Source of the DNA: Haloferax massiliensis
GTDB lineage: Archaea; Halobacteriota; Halobacteria; Halobacteriales; Haloferacaceae
Direction of reading: 5' to 3'
Assembly (NCBI RefSeq): GCF_001368915.1
Contig: NZ_CSTE01000003.1
Span: 310,001-374,000, forward strand
Length of the DNA: 64,000 bases
Both the position numbers and the translations under genes were made by a program. This document shows positions 8,541-17,314 of the stretch, one piece after another; the first letter of the stretch is position 1; the number at the start of each line of letters is the position of its first letter. The notes under the pieces were generated by a model. The model made no database searches. It had not been told where the DNA came from and saw only the letters and a program-made list of their open reading frames with translations.

Positions 8541-10217
8541 TCAGGCACCCCCGTCGGCGTCGTCTCCGTTCCCGTCGTCACCGCTGACGCTCTCGGGGGC
8601 GGCCGATTCGGTTTCGGTTTCGGAGTCGGTCGAGTCGGTTTCGGTTTCGGAGTCGGTCGAGTCGGTTTCGGTTTCGGAGTCGGTCGAGTCGGTTTCGGTT
8701 TCGGAGTCGGTCGAGTCGGTTTCGGACTCGGAGTCGGCCGTTTCGTCGCCTTTCCCGACGTCACCGTCTTGGCCGTCTTCACCGTCTCCGTCCTCTTGCT
8801 CGGATTCGGCTTCGTCGCCTCGTCCGGATTCGGTCTCGACGTCTTGGTCTTTCTCTCCGGCTCCGTCCTCGACATCCGCGTTCTCGACTCCACCGGCTTC
8901 TCCGTCCTCGGATTCACCGTCTTCCTCGGTCGTCTCGACTTCGTTCGTTCTGACTGCGTCGCCCGTCTTGACGTCGACGCGCATCACGAGGTCGTCGGGG
9001 TCGGCGTGCGAGTAGTGGTGCCACGAGAACTGGAGCGTGCCGGTGAGCGAGAACGACCCGTCTATCTCGCGGTCGATTCGGACGTGGTTCGTGCCGGTCG
9101 CATCGACCGAGACGTCGGCGAGAGTGCTCGTCTGCCCGGCGGCGGTGAGTTCGAGGTCCGAGACCGCGACCGACGACCCGGCGGCCGAGGCGGAGACCGT
9201 GACGCCGAGCGCGACCACGTCGTTCGCGCCGACGCCCTGTCCCTTCCACCCGTGTTTGTCCGGGTACTCGGTGCCGCCGACGGTCATCGTCACCTTGCTG
9301 CCGTCGAAATCGACGCGGAACGACTCGGTTCGACCCGACCACCACGCGTGTTGCCAGTCGCTGTTCTGCCTGTGGAGGCGAGTCTCGGAGCTTCCGGAGC
9401 GCTTCAGCACCGCGACTTCGTAGTTCTCCGGCTCCGAGTTGCCGTACACGAAGCCGTCGTAGGGCTCGCCGTAGCGGGCGAGCGTCGCCCAGTCCCAGCC
9501 GCCCATCGCGTCGCGGGCGTCGCCGGTGCCGGACGTCGAACCGTCGTCGCCTCCGTCATCGTCGTCGACCTCGCAGGACGCGCCGTCGTCGGCGTCGGGA
9601 CGCTGGTCGAGCGCGAACCGGAGGTCGACGCCCGCGACGTCCGAGGCGACCTCGTTGCCGGCGCTCGACGGGAGCCGCCACGCGATGACGAAGTCGACCG
9701 ACTCGCCGGGCGCGAGTTCGTAGTCGAGGTCGAACGTCTCGTCCGCGACGAAAATCGAGTCGAGGGTCGCGTAGTCCGAACTCCCGCAGAGGTACGTCTT
9801 CGACCCGTCGGCGGCTTCGAGCCACGCGCGGACTTCGAGCACCTGCGCGAGTTCGCCGTCCCCGACGCGGGGGTCGTTCTGCGACGGGGGCTCGGACTGG
9901 CCGTTCTCGTCGTCGGTGACGCTGAGCACGTCGATATCGAGGAAGCCGGTGAGCGACCCGCGGTTGCGGAGCGTCACCGACGCGGTGCCGCTGTCGCCGG
10001 GCGCAAGGCCCGACTCTTCGAGGAACGTGAGTTGCTCGTCGTCGCCGTCGACCGTCAGGTCGAGCGTGCCGACGCCGAACGACGCGTCGGCGCGCTCGGT
10101 GTCGGAAAACGCCGAGTAGGTGCCGACGCCCGCGGCGGCGCTTCCGGCGCTAATCGTGAAGAGTCCGCCGAGGAATCGGCGTCGAGTGAGCGTCAGCGTT
10201 GGTGTCTGTTTCGGCAT
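8541..10217 (-). CDS. Secreted TasA/CalY-like protein with long acidic repeat tail
   Basis: 558 residues. N-terminus LTRRRFLGGLFTISAGSAAA then GVGTYSAFSDTER is a SipW-type signal peptide (Arg-rich head, Gly/Ala core, YSAFSDT after the cut). A TasA-like beta domain follows (about 45-220) ending in SSAGNEVASDVAGVDLRF. The second half begins about residue 260 (MGGWDWATLARYGEPYDGFVYGNSEPENYEVAVL) and looks like a jelly-roll/lectin-like domain, then a tail from about 440 made almost wholly of Asp, Glu, Ser and Thr, including a 9-residue repeat TDSTDSETE. Second gene of the operon, ATG at 10217 chosen because the signal peptide starts there; the open frame upstream lacks similarity. Inferred role: surface or matrix subunit. 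The acidic tail may bind cations. Confidence 0.82.
   Translation of the reverse strand: MPKQTPTLTLTRRRFLGGLFTISAGSAAAGVGTYSAFSDTERADASFGVGTLDLTVDGDDEQLTFLEESGLAPGDSGTASVTLRNRGSLTGFLDIDVLSVTDDENGQSEPPSQNDPRVGDGELAQVLEVRAWLEAADGSKTYLCGSSDYATLDSIFVADETFDLDYELAPGESVDFVIAWRLPSSAGNEVASDVAGVDLRFALDQRPDADDGASCEVDDDDGGDDGSTSGTGDARDAMGGWDWATLARYGEPYDGFVYGNSEPENYEVAVLKRSGSSETRLHRQNSDWQHAWWSGRTESFRVDFDGSKVTMTVGGTEYPDKHGWKGQGVGANDVVALGVTVSASAAGSSVAVSDLELTAAGQTSTLADVSVDATGTNHVRIDREIDGSFSLTGTLQFSWHHYSHADPDDLVMRVDVKTGDAVRTNEVETTEEDGESEDGEAGGVENADVEDGAGEKDQDVETESGRGDEAESEQEDGDGEDGQDGDVGKGDETADSESETDSTDSETETDSTDSETETDSTDSETETDSTDSETETESAAPESVSGDDGNGDDADGGA
8607..8726. repeat. 27-base tandem repeat coding for TDSTDSETE
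   Basis: The unit TCGGTTTCGGTTTCGGAGTC plus GGTCGAG (plus strand) is repeated about four times with near identity, coding for a Ser/Asp/Thr/Glu nonapeptide in the tail of the TasA-like protein. Period divisible by three, so copy number can change without a frameshift. Confidence 0.85.
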
Positions 10218-10327
10218 CGAGAGGCGTGAAGTCGTCGTGCGCGTTCGGAGGGCCGGAACGAAAGAGCTGGACGCGGTCGGTTCGACCGGGTCGCGTCGTC
10301 CCCGTCGCCCGCGAACGCGAACTGTGG

Positions 10328-10960
10328 TTACTGGCTGTCTCGCTGGTTCAGTTCGAAGTCGAACTGGATGTCGAGCCCGTCGGCTTGGAACTCGTTTCCG
10401 GCGCTCTCCCGCATCTCCAGCGCGAAGGAGAACGTCTTCGTCTCGCCGGACGCGAGGGCGATGTCTTGGACGTTGGAGTCGTCGTCGCCGTCGGCCGCGT
10501 CGCTGTTGTTGTCGACCACGTCGGCCAACGTGGCCGAGCCGCCGAACCGGTCGGCGAGCACGTCGAGGCTCCCGACTTCGAACGTCGTCACGTCGAGGAC
10601 GCCCGCGAGGTCCGCCACCGAGGCGTCCGCGTCGCCGTCGTCGCCGGCCGTGGCGTCGCTGTCGTTTTCGGTCAGCGTGAGGTCGATATCGAGGCTCCCG
10701 TCGAGCGTGCCGTCGTTTTCGAGGTCGACCTCGAAGGTGTCGGTCTCGTCGCCGGGCGCGAGGCCCGTGGCGCTGAAGCTCGCGGAACTGGCCCCGTCGG
10801 CGAGGCTCAGCGTCCCCGCCTGAAGCGTGTTCTCGGTGCTCGATTCGGTGTCGTTGAACAGGGCGAACGTGCCCACCCCGGCGGCGGCGCTTCCCGCGCC
10901 GATCGTGAGGAGGCCTCCGAGGGCGCGGCGTCGTGTGAGTTTGAATACTTTTTCTGCCAT
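10328..10960 (-). CDS. TasA/CalY-like secreted fibre-type protein
   Basis: 210 residues; first gene of the SipW operon. Signal peptide KLTRRRALGGLLTIGAGSAA then GVGTFALFNDTESS, the SipW-dependent type seen in bacterial TasA and camelysin. The mature part has alternating beta strands, the block ATGLAPGDETDTFEVDLENDGTLDGSLDIDL typical of the family in general form, and ends with RESAGNEFQADGLDIQFDF. Very acidic, as expected for a salt-adapted exported protein. ATG at 10960 chosen; an upstream GTG-led extension would place 25 unrelated residues before the signal peptide. 110 bases separate it from the next gene, more than elsewhere in the operon, so a processing or internal promoter site is possible. 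Inferred: main subunit of an extracellular fibre. Confidence 0.8.
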   Translation of the reverse strand: MAEKVFKLTRRRALGGLLTIGAGSAAAGVGTFALFNDTESSTENTLQAGTLSLADGASSASFSATGLAPGDETDTFEVDLENDGTLDGSLDIDLTLTENDSDATAGDDGDADASVADLAGVLDVTTFEVGSLDVLADRFGGSATLADVVDNNSDAADGDDDSNVQDIALASGETKTFSFALEMRESAGNEFQADGLDIQFDFELNQRDSQ

Positions 10961-11059
10961 TGAGTTCTCCGTGCGGCCCACCGTACACCCACTCCCTTCC
11001 GTGACATTCTGGGTGGGGTGACCTTCAGACATCTCTACTCGATTACGCGGCAATAACCC

Positions 11060-11081
11060 GATACCACCATTATGCGGTATC
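11060..11081. promoter_or_regulatory. Inverted repeat GATACC-N10-GGTATC upstream of the TasA-like operon
   Basis: A perfect 6-base inverted repeat with a 10-base AT-richer spacer, extended loosely on both sides (CCG...CGG). It lies 100 bases before the first TasA-like gene and 87 bases after the stop of the response-regulator gene on the same strand. It could be an operator or the stem of a terminator; no T run follows on the minus strand, which favours the operator. Confidence 0.35.
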
Positions 11082-11167
11082 CGGCAAAAACCGAGCGGCG
11101 TGATAGCCTTCGGCACAGTCCCGCCGGGACGAGAGGCAAGGCCGCCCCAGTGAGGCGACGCGTCGCC

Positions 11168-13144
11168 TCACTCGGCGTCGAACAGTTCGGCGAAGACCTT
11201 CCGCTGGGCCGCCCTGAGGTGTTGGGTGAACGTCGACCGCGAGACGCCGATGGCCTCGGCCACTTCGGCGGCGCTGCGGCGCTTCGGTCGCTCGAAGTAG
11301 CCCGTTCGGTACGCGACTTCGAGCGACTCGCGCTGGCGGTCGGTGAGGCCGGCCAGCACGCTCGCGCCGATATCGGACTCGACGGTGCGGTGGCTCCGCG
11401 CGGTCATCACGACGCTGTCGAAAGCCGCCGCGAGCGCCTCGACGAACGGGCCCGCCGGTCGCCGCCGGGAGAGGTCGACGACGACCGTCGCCTCGCCGTC
11501 CACGACGACGACCCGGTGGAGAACGCCGCCCGCGTCGGCGATGGCCGTCCCCAGCGAGGGCGCGAGCGTGTCGAACTGCGCCCGGACGACCCCGTCGCCG
11601 GGGGTCACGGCACCGGGCGTCACCCCGTCGAGACTCGCCAGCGCGTCTGTCACCGCGGCCTCGGACGCGCCGCGGACCGTCACGAAGTAGCGCTCGCTGT
11701 CGCCGCGGGGCAACGCCGTGTGGACGACGAGTTCCGCGTCCCGGCCGAGCGCATCGCCGACCGCCAGCAGCCCCGCGTCGCCGTCGCGGACGCGGAGGCG
11801 GACGCGGACGACCTCGTCGGCAACCAGCGCCTCGCGGCTCTCGGCGGTGCTGAGGGCGTAGCCGAGCGTCTCCGCCAGCTCTTCGAGCCGCCGGCGCTCC
11901 CGGTCGTCGTCGGCACCGCGGCGGTACACGCCGAGGACGCCGTAGTCGACGCCGCCGTGCCGGAGCGCGACGGCGACCGCGGTTTCGATACCGCCGGCGG
12001 CCGCGGCCGCCGTCCACCCGGCGTCGGGAGCGGTCGCCGGTGCGTCGGCGTCGGTGTCGGGTTCGTCGCCGACGGCGCGGACGACCGTCGTCCCCTCGCG
12101 GAAGGCGGTCAGACTCGGTTCGGTCGAGCCGCGCCGGACCGCCGCGTCGGCGTCGAAAACGCCCGCCATCCGGAGATACGACTCGTCGCCGACGACGGCG
12201 AGCGGGGCGAGTCCGCCGCCCGCGGTGCGCTCGCCCACCCACGCCGCGACGGTGTCGGGGTCGCTCCCGATGTACCGACAGAACGACTCCGCGACCTCGA
12301 CGCGCGACGACTGTCGGACGAGAATCTCCCGAATCGCCTCCTTCGTGTCGCGCTCGCGTTCGAGTCGGCGCTGGTGGTGGACCTGCGCCGTGATGTCCCG
12401 GAGGACGCCGATGGTGCCGGGGAGTCCGTCGTCGACGACGTCGTCGGTATCGAGGATGCAGTGGCGCGTCTCGCCGCCGCGGTTGCGGATACGAATGTCG
12501 AGCGACTGCGGGACCCCCCGGTCGAGCGCGTCGCGGACGCGGGCCCGGTCGTCGGGGTGGACGACCGTCTCGACGATGTCGCCGGCGGTGAGCGCCGCGC
12601 GGTCGTAGCCGGTGAGCGTCGTCGCCGCCTCGTTGACGAGGACGACGACGCCGTCGCCGGCGACGAAGATGGCGTCGCGGACGTTCTCGACGAGCGTCCG
12701 GTAGCGAGCCTCGCTCTCGGCGAGCGCGCGCTCCGTTCGGTGCTTGTCGACGGCCGTCCGAACGCGTGTGGCGAGCGCCGCGGCGCTGTCGTCGACGCTC
12801 GTCTTGACGATGTAGTCGTCCGCCCCGGCCGACAGCGCGCTACTGGCGAGCCCCTCGTTTCCGGCACCCGTAAACAGGAGAAACGGGATGTCGGGTCGGT
12901 CCTCGCGGACCTCGGACAGCAGTTCGATGCCCGTCCGCCCGGGCATGTAGTAGTCGCTGACGACGCACTCGACGTCGTCTGTGAGGCGGTCGAGCGCGTC
13001 ATCGGGACTGTTTGCCTCCCGGACGTCGAAGTCGGGGGCCACCTCGCGGAGTCGATGCACCACGAGCGTCAGCCAGTCGCGGTTGTCGTCGACGAGGAGG
13101 ACCGTGACTGGGTCCGCGCTCGTCTCGTCTGTCGTCTCGGTCAC
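11168..13144 (-). CDS. Response regulator with PAS, GAF and bacterio-opsin-activator HTH domains
   Basis: 658 residues, GTG start. Order of domains: receiver (about 12-125; VLLVDDNRDW, phospho-acceptor Asp in VVSDYYMPG, Lys in YIVKTSV), PAS (about 140-255; RYRTLVENVRDAIFVAGDG), a GAF-like sensor (about 270-420), a Bat-type central region, and a C-terminal HTH_10 (about 595-655; LTDRQRESLEVAYRTGYFERPKRRSAAEVAEAIGVSRSTF). Known: this class joins two-component signalling directly to DNA binding in haloarchaea. The TATA-like TTTAT at 13178-13183 lies about 35 bases before the start. It is on the same strand as, and upstream of, the SipW/TasA-like operon, and divergent from a membrane histidine kinase, its likely but unproven partner. 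Confidence 0.88.
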   Translation of the reverse strand: MTETTDETSADPVTVLLVDDNRDWLTLVVHRLREVAPDFDVREANSPDDALDRLTDDVECVVSDYYMPGRTGIELLSEVREDRPDIPFLLFTGAGNEGLASSALSAGADDYIVKTSVDDSAAALATRVRTAVDKHRTERALAESEARYRTLVENVRDAIFVAGDGVVVLVNEAATTLTGYDRAALTAGDIVETVVHPDDRARVRDALDRGVPQSLDIRIRNRGGETRHCILDTDDVVDDGLPGTIGVLRDITAQVHHQRRLERERDTKEAIREILVRQSSRVEVAESFCRYIGSDPDTVAAWVGERTAGGGLAPLAVVGDESYLRMAGVFDADAAVRRGSTEPSLTAFREGTTVVRAVGDEPDTDADAPATAPDAGWTAAAAAGGIETAVAVALRHGGVDYGVLGVYRRGADDDRERRRLEELAETLGYALSTAESREALVADEVVRVRLRVRDGDAGLLAVGDALGRDAELVVHTALPRGDSERYFVTVRGASEAAVTDALASLDGVTPGAVTPGDGVVRAQFDTLAPSLGTAIADAGGVLHRVVVVDGEATVVVDLSRRRPAGPFVEALAAAFDSVVMTARSHRTVESDIGASVLAGLTDRQRESLEVAYRTGYFERPKRRSAAEVAEAIGVSRSTFTQHLRAAQRKVFAELFDAE

Positions 13145-13348
13145 GGCGGTTCTGTCGTCCGTGGTACATCTACTGAGATAAACTGTTCGGGTGCGGAACC
13201 CGAGCGGTAATCGAGAGAATAGGGAACGTTCGTTCGGTTTATTCCGACAAAGACGGGCAGAACCTCTCGCGAACAGACACGTCTAAGTACCAGAACGGGC
13301 ACAGAACACGCACCGATGGACGCGAAAAGCGGTCGGACGCGGTGAGAG

Positions 13349-15055
13349 ATGGGCTGGCAATACACAGTCTTGGCGCTTCCGACCCTCTTTGCAATGGTTA
13401 CCGCGGTCCTGCTCGGAGCGTACAGCCTGCGGTACATGCGGGTCCACGGCCGGTCGCCCGAGCTCGTCGCGTTCTTCGCCGTGAACGTCGGACTCGTCCT
13501 CTGGACCGGGTTCGCGGCGCTCAAACTCCTGCAGACCGATCCGGAACTGAAGCTGCTTTTCTACCGGTTTCTCTACTTCGGCGTCGCGCCGCTCGGCGCG
13601 CTCGCGTTCCTCTTTACGCTCTTCCACACCGACCGAGTCAGCCGAACCACGCCCGGACTGGTCGCGGCGGTCATGACCGTGCCGGCCGTCTTTCTGGCGG
13701 TCCTCTTTGCGAACCCCGACGGTCTCGCTATCGAGGCGACGCACCTCGTCGAGACGAACGGCCTCGTCGTCCTGCGGGTCGACGTCGGTCTCGGTCACGT
13801 GGTGTTGCAGTTGCTCTACAACGCGGTGCTCTGCGCGCTGGCCGTCGCGCTCATCCTCTCCGAGGCGATTCGGTTGGGCCGGCCGTACATCCCGCAGGCG
13901 GTGTTGGTGAGCGTCGGCCTCGTCGCCCCGTTCGTCTTCACGGCCTGCAGTTCGCTCGGAGTCCCGCCGTTCGGGAGCGACGGCGTGAACCTCGTGCCGA
14001 CCTCGGCCGCGGTCACGTCGGCCGCCATCGGCGTCGCGCTCTTTCGCTACCGGTTTCTCGACCTGCCACCCATCGCCTACACCACCGCGATGGAGGAGTC
14101 GCCCGACGGCGTGTTCGTCCTCGACGCCGACGAGCGAATCGTCCACGTCAACACCCGCGGCGCGGCGCTGTTAGAGCGCTTCGGCGCGGCCGTCGGCGAC
14201 CCGGTCACCGCGGTCTCGCCGGACCTCGACCTGACGACCGAGAGCAACGACAGCGTCAGAACCACCCGAGAAGGCGGCGAAGCGGTGTACCTCAGCGCCC
14301 GCTCCCAGCGGCTCAAACGAGGCGACCAGACCGTCGGCTGGGTCATCGTCCTCCGCGACGTGACCGAGTTGCACCGCCAAAAACAGACCATTCTCTCCCA
14401 AAACGAGAAGCTCACGCTCCTCAACCAGATCGTCCGCCACGACATCCGAAACGACATGGCCGTCATCCTCGGCAACGCCCGGCTTATCGAGGAGTCGGTC
14501 GACGACGAGGTCGTGCGCGAACGCCTCGCCACGATACTCAGAAACGGGGAACACGCCACCGAACTCACCGTGAACGTCCGGAACCTCATGGCGACGATGC
14601 TCGACGACGAGGAGACGACCCGGCCGACGACGCTCGCCGGGCCGCTCTGGGCGGAAGCGAGCGCGGTCCACGACGGAACCGCCGACGCGGCGGTCTCGCT
14701 CCCCGACGAGCCGCCGGACGTGACCGTCGTCGCCGACGACATGCTGGGGACGGTCTTCCGAAACCTCCTCACGAACGCGGTGCGGCACAACGACGCCGAC
14801 CGGACCGAAATCGACGTGTCGGTCGAGGTTCGAGACGGCGAGGCGCTCGTCCGCATCGCCGACAACGGGCCGGGCGTGCCCGACGAGCGCAAAGAGGAGG
14901 CGTTCGGCCGCGGCGAGAAGGGCCTCGAAAGCCCCGGGACCGGCCTCGGTCTCTACCTCGTAGACACCATCGTCAGCGGCTACGGCGGCGACGTGTGGGT
15001 CGAGGACAACGAGCCCCGGGGCGCGGTCTTCGTCGTCCGCCTGCGGCGGGCCTGA
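13349..15055 (+). CDS. Membrane sensor histidine kinase (7TM-PAS-HATPase)
   Basis: 568 residues. Residues 1-230 hold seven hydrophobic helices of the HisKA_7TM type; a PAS domain follows (about 245-350; AMEESPDGVFVLDADERIVHVN), then an H box with the phospho-acceptor in IVRHDIRND (about 372-380) and an ATPase domain with N box NLLTNAVRHN, G1 DNGPGVP and G2 GTGLGLYL. Known: autophosphorylates and passes phosphate to a receiver domain. It is divergent from the receiver/HTH protein on the left, so the two may form a pair. A small membrane-protein pair follows after 58 bases. Confidence 0.9.
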   Translation: MGWQYTVLALPTLFAMVTAVLLGAYSLRYMRVHGRSPELVAFFAVNVGLVLWTGFAALKLLQTDPELKLLFYRFLYFGVAPLGALAFLFTLFHTDRVSRTTPGLVAAVMTVPAVFLAVLFANPDGLAIEATHLVETNGLVVLRVDVGLGHVVLQLLYNAVLCALAVALILSEAIRLGRPYIPQAVLVSVGLVAPFVFTACSSLGVPPFGSDGVNLVPTSAAVTSAAIGVALFRYRFLDLPPIAYTTAMEESPDGVFVLDADERIVHVNTRGAALLERFGAAVGDPVTAVSPDLDLTTESNDSVRTTREGGEAVYLSARSQRLKRGDQTVGWVIVLRDVTELHRQKQTILSQNEKLTLLNQIVRHDIRNDMAVILGNARLIEESVDDEVVRERLATILRNGEHATELTVNVRNLMATMLDDEETTRPTTLAGPLWAEASAVHDGTADAAVSLPDEPPDVTVVADDMLGTVFRNLLTNAVRHNDADRTEIDVSVEVRDGEALVRIADNGPGVPDERKEEAFGRGEKGLESPGTGLGLYLVDTIVSGYGGDVWVEDNEPRGAVFVVRLRRA

Positions 15056-15113
15056 GAGCGGGACGACCGCACAGTCCCAACATTCAAAAAATCAGCACGC
15101 CGATAGGAAGGCG

Positions 15114-15479
15114 ATGCCCTCCACCGTTCTGCCCGCCGGCGTCAGCCGATGGCGACTGGCCGTGTTCGCGGTCGTCGCCGTCGTGCTCGCCGGGCTATTG
15201 TCTCTCACCGACGAGCCGGTCAGTCCGGCGCTCGCGGCCATGGGACTGCTCACCCTCGTCTACATAGCCTCGACCGCGGTCGACGCCGTCCGCGAGCATC
15301 CCGCCTTCCCGCTCGCCTCCGCGGTGTACACGACGCTCCTGTTCGCCGGCGGGTACGCCAGCGGCGCGCTGTCGAATCTCCTGTGGGGCGTCCTCGCCGT
15401 CCTCTCAGCAGTCGGCGTCGTCGTCGAGGCGTACAACTACCGGCACGGAACGAGCTATCTCAGACTCGATTTCGAATGA
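15114..15479 (+). CDS. Small membrane protein, function unknown
   Basis: 121 residues with four likely membrane helices (about 12-30, 38-58, 66-86 and 88-105). No catalytic motif seen. The stop overlaps the next gene's start (ATGA), so the two are translated together. It follows the histidine kinase on the same strand. Confidence 0.72.
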   Translation: MPSTVLPAGVSRWRLAVFAVVAVVLAGLLSLTDEPVSPALAAMGLLTLVYIASTAVDAVREHPAFPLASAVYTTLLFAGGYASGALSNLLWGVLAVLSAVGVVVEAYNYRHGTSYLRLDFE

Positions 15480-15874
15480 CGAGACTGAGCGAGACCACCG
15501 TTTCTGGGGCGATTGCCGTCGCGTCGCTCATCGTGGGACTCATCGTCGCCTTCGACGGCCCGGAGGTCGACCTCGCGGCCGGAGTCGTATGGACCAGCGC
15601 GACCGGCATGGTACTCCTGAATCTTCGCGGGAAAGTCCGCGAGGCTCGGAGCGACGAGCCGCCCGAACCGGGACCGCTCCTGCGTCTGGCCGAAGTCGAT
15701 TACGACCCGCGGTACGACCGGTATCTCGGCGTCGTCCTGTTCGTCCTCGGTCTCGCGGCGTTCGCGGCGGTCGTCGCGGTCGACACGTCCGACTCGAATA
15801 CGTTGTTCCTCGTCGGCGTCGGACACTTCTGTCTGATTTCCGCGCTGGCCGCGGTCGCGCTCTCCGATAGATAG
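15476..15874 (+). CDS. Small membrane protein, function unknown
   Basis: 132 residues. Two hydrophobic helices at about 8-27 and 34-50, a charged loop with YDPRYDRYL (about 78-86), then two helices (about 86-104 and 110-128). The ATG overlaps the TGA of the preceding gene in ATGA, which fixes the start. I do not recognise the family. Confidence 0.72.
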   Translation: MTRLSETTVSGAIAVASLIVGLIVAFDGPEVDLAAGVVWTSATGMVLLNLRGKVREARSDEPPEPGPLLRLAEVDYDPRYDRYLGVVLFVLGLAAFAAVVAVDTSDSNTLFLVGVGHFCLISALAAVALSDR

Positions 15875-15910
15875 TGCGAAAAGTCGGAATGACCACGCCG
15901 CCGTCAGCTG

Positions 15911-15916
15911 TTTTTT
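15911..15916 (+). terminator. T6 tract after the membrane-protein pair
   Basis: A run of six T, 37 bases past the stop of the preceding gene and preceded by CAGCTG, fits an archaeal T-tract terminator. Confidence 0.4.
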
Positions 15917-16143
15917 GAGAATCGGGCCAAAAAGACTACTTAGCTGGCTGGCAACTCTCAGGTGTCCGCTCGATACTGTCTGGTCGGCGGACTGGTGACA
16001 TAACATCGCAGGCAGGCGGCCCATCCCGTGCCACCGGTACTCCGACCCTGCCCCCTCGGACTGCCGCCCGATGGTCCGCCCCTACATTTCTACCCTCTCA
16101 CCGCGCGTTCCGCTGAGCGGCCGGCCCGCGACCAGTCCGCGAC

Positions 16144-17118
16144 TCAGTCGCGGCTCGGAGCGCCGCCCCCGACGAGACCGGCCACGCGGGACTCGACTTT
16201 CCCGTAGGCGCGCGCGACTTCCGCGAGGAGCGACTCCGTCGCGAGGACGGCGAACCCGGTGAAGATAGTCGCGAAGCCGACGACGGTGAGCGTCGAAATC
16301 GACTCGCCGAGGAGCGCCGTCCCCCCGAGCGTGGCGACGATGGGCACGGCGTAGAAGACGAGGTTGCCGCGAATCGGCCCCACGTCGTCGAGGAAGCCGA
16401 AGTAGGTGAGATAGGCAACCGCGCCGGCGAAGACGCCGACGTAGGCGAGCGCGAGGAGCGCCGTCGGCGACCACGTGGCCGCGGCGAGCGACTCGCCGGA
16501 GGCGACGCTCAGGCCGTGGGTGAGCGCCGCGCTGACGGGGAGCGCCCACGCCGTGCGGACGGGGCTCGAAAGCGACGTGTCGGCCCAGCGGATGAGGACG
16601 GTCCCGAGCGCGCCGCTAACCGCGCCGAGGAAGACGACGCCCTTCCAGAGCGCCTCGCCGCCGAGCAGGTTCGCGGGGTCGACGCCGACGACGAGGCCGA
16701 CGCCGAGGAGGCCGATGAGCATCCCGAACGCGCCGCGGGTGGAGAGTCGTTCGTCGGCGAGGAGCGCCATGGCGAACACGGGCGTCAGAATCGGGTTGAG
16801 GCTGAAGATAATCGACCCGACGCCGCTGGAGACGTGCTCCTGTCCGACGAACAGGAGAGCGTTGGCGAGTCCGATGACGAACACGCCGGTGGCGAGGATG
16901 CCGACCACGTCGCGGACCGACCGCGGGAGCAGTTCGGCGCGCGGCCGGGTGGCGACGACGTAGCCCACGAGCAACACCGCCGCGATGTCGAACCGGAGCG
17001 CGACGAACAGGAGCGGCGGCAGGTAGTCGAGGCCCGCCTTCGCGGCGACGAACGTCCCGCCGAAGAAGAACGCCGTCAGGGCGAACAGGACGAACCGCCG
17101 GCGCGTCGCCGTCACCAT
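16144..17118 (-). CDS. EamA/DMT family transporter
   Basis: 324 residues with ten hydrophobic helices in two EamA repeats (about 5-140 and 150-290), ending in a short basic/acidic tail. GGTFVAAKAGLDYLPPLLFVALR near the start and the internal duplicate are typical of the drug/metabolite transporter superfamily; substrate unknown (family members export amino acids, metabolites or drugs). Start at the ATG of MVTATRRR; a GTG 9 codons upstream is possible. Divergent from a FilR1-type regulator with two copies of a candidate operator between them, so the regulator probably controls this exporter. Confidence 0.87.
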   Translation of the reverse strand: MVTATRRRFVLFALTAFFFGGTFVAAKAGLDYLPPLLFVALRFDIAAVLLVGYVVATRPRAELLPRSVRDVVGILATGVFVIGLANALLFVGQEHVSSGVGSIIFSLNPILTPVFAMALLADERLSTRGAFGMLIGLLGVGLVVGVDPANLLGGEALWKGVVFLGAVSGALGTVLIRWADTSLSSPVRTAWALPVSAALTHGLSVASGESLAAATWSPTALLALAYVGVFAGAVAYLTYFGFLDDVGPIRGNLVFYAVPIVATLGGTALLGESISTLTVVGFATIFTGFAVLATESLLAEVARAYGKVESRVAGLVGGGAPSRD

Positions 17119-17214
17119 GCCGCACCTCCGAGCGAGAGACCGAACGCAGAGTGAAGTGAACGCATCTTGGATAGTCGTACGACTCCCCCACGTATAGTTT
17201 GATTCAGAAATTAA

Positions 17215-17227
17215 TTCATGGCAAGAA
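17215..17227. promoter_or_regulatory. Candidate operator copy 1 (TTCATGGCAAGAA)
   Basis: Imperfect inverted repeat, 36 bases from a closely similar copy at 17251. Both sit between the divergent transporter and regulator genes, in an AT-rich stretch. Confidence 0.5.
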
Positions 17228-17250
17228 AATCCGGCGGCGGTCGAGTATGA

Positions 17251-17263
17251 TTCATGGTATGAA
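17251..17263. promoter_or_regulatory. Candidate operator copy 2 (TTCATGGTATGAA)
   Basis: Perfect 5-base inverted repeat around GGT. It lies 52-64 bases before the regulator's ATG, just upstream of its TATA box, where a regulator would affect transcription factor binding. The same core occurs at 17215. Confidence 0.5.
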
Positions 17264-17285
17264 ATTATTTCGAGACGCGAAAGGT

Positions 17286-17291
17286 GTTTAA
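17286..17291 (+). promoter_or_regulatory. TATA box of the FilR1-type regulator
   Basis: TTTAAT begins 29 bases before the ATG, the spacing expected for a leaderless haloarchaeal transcript, and supports the chosen start. Confidence 0.55.
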
Positions 17292-17314
17292 TCGAGCGCG
17301 CACAACTCCGCCCC

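Noticed and set aside
6864..10229. Very long plus-strand open frame with VGFGFGVGR repeats
   Set aside because: It is the antisense of the SipW/TasA-like operon; its repeats mirror the 27-base repeat, its composition is not acidic, and the opposite strand has recognisable signal peptides and catalytic residues.
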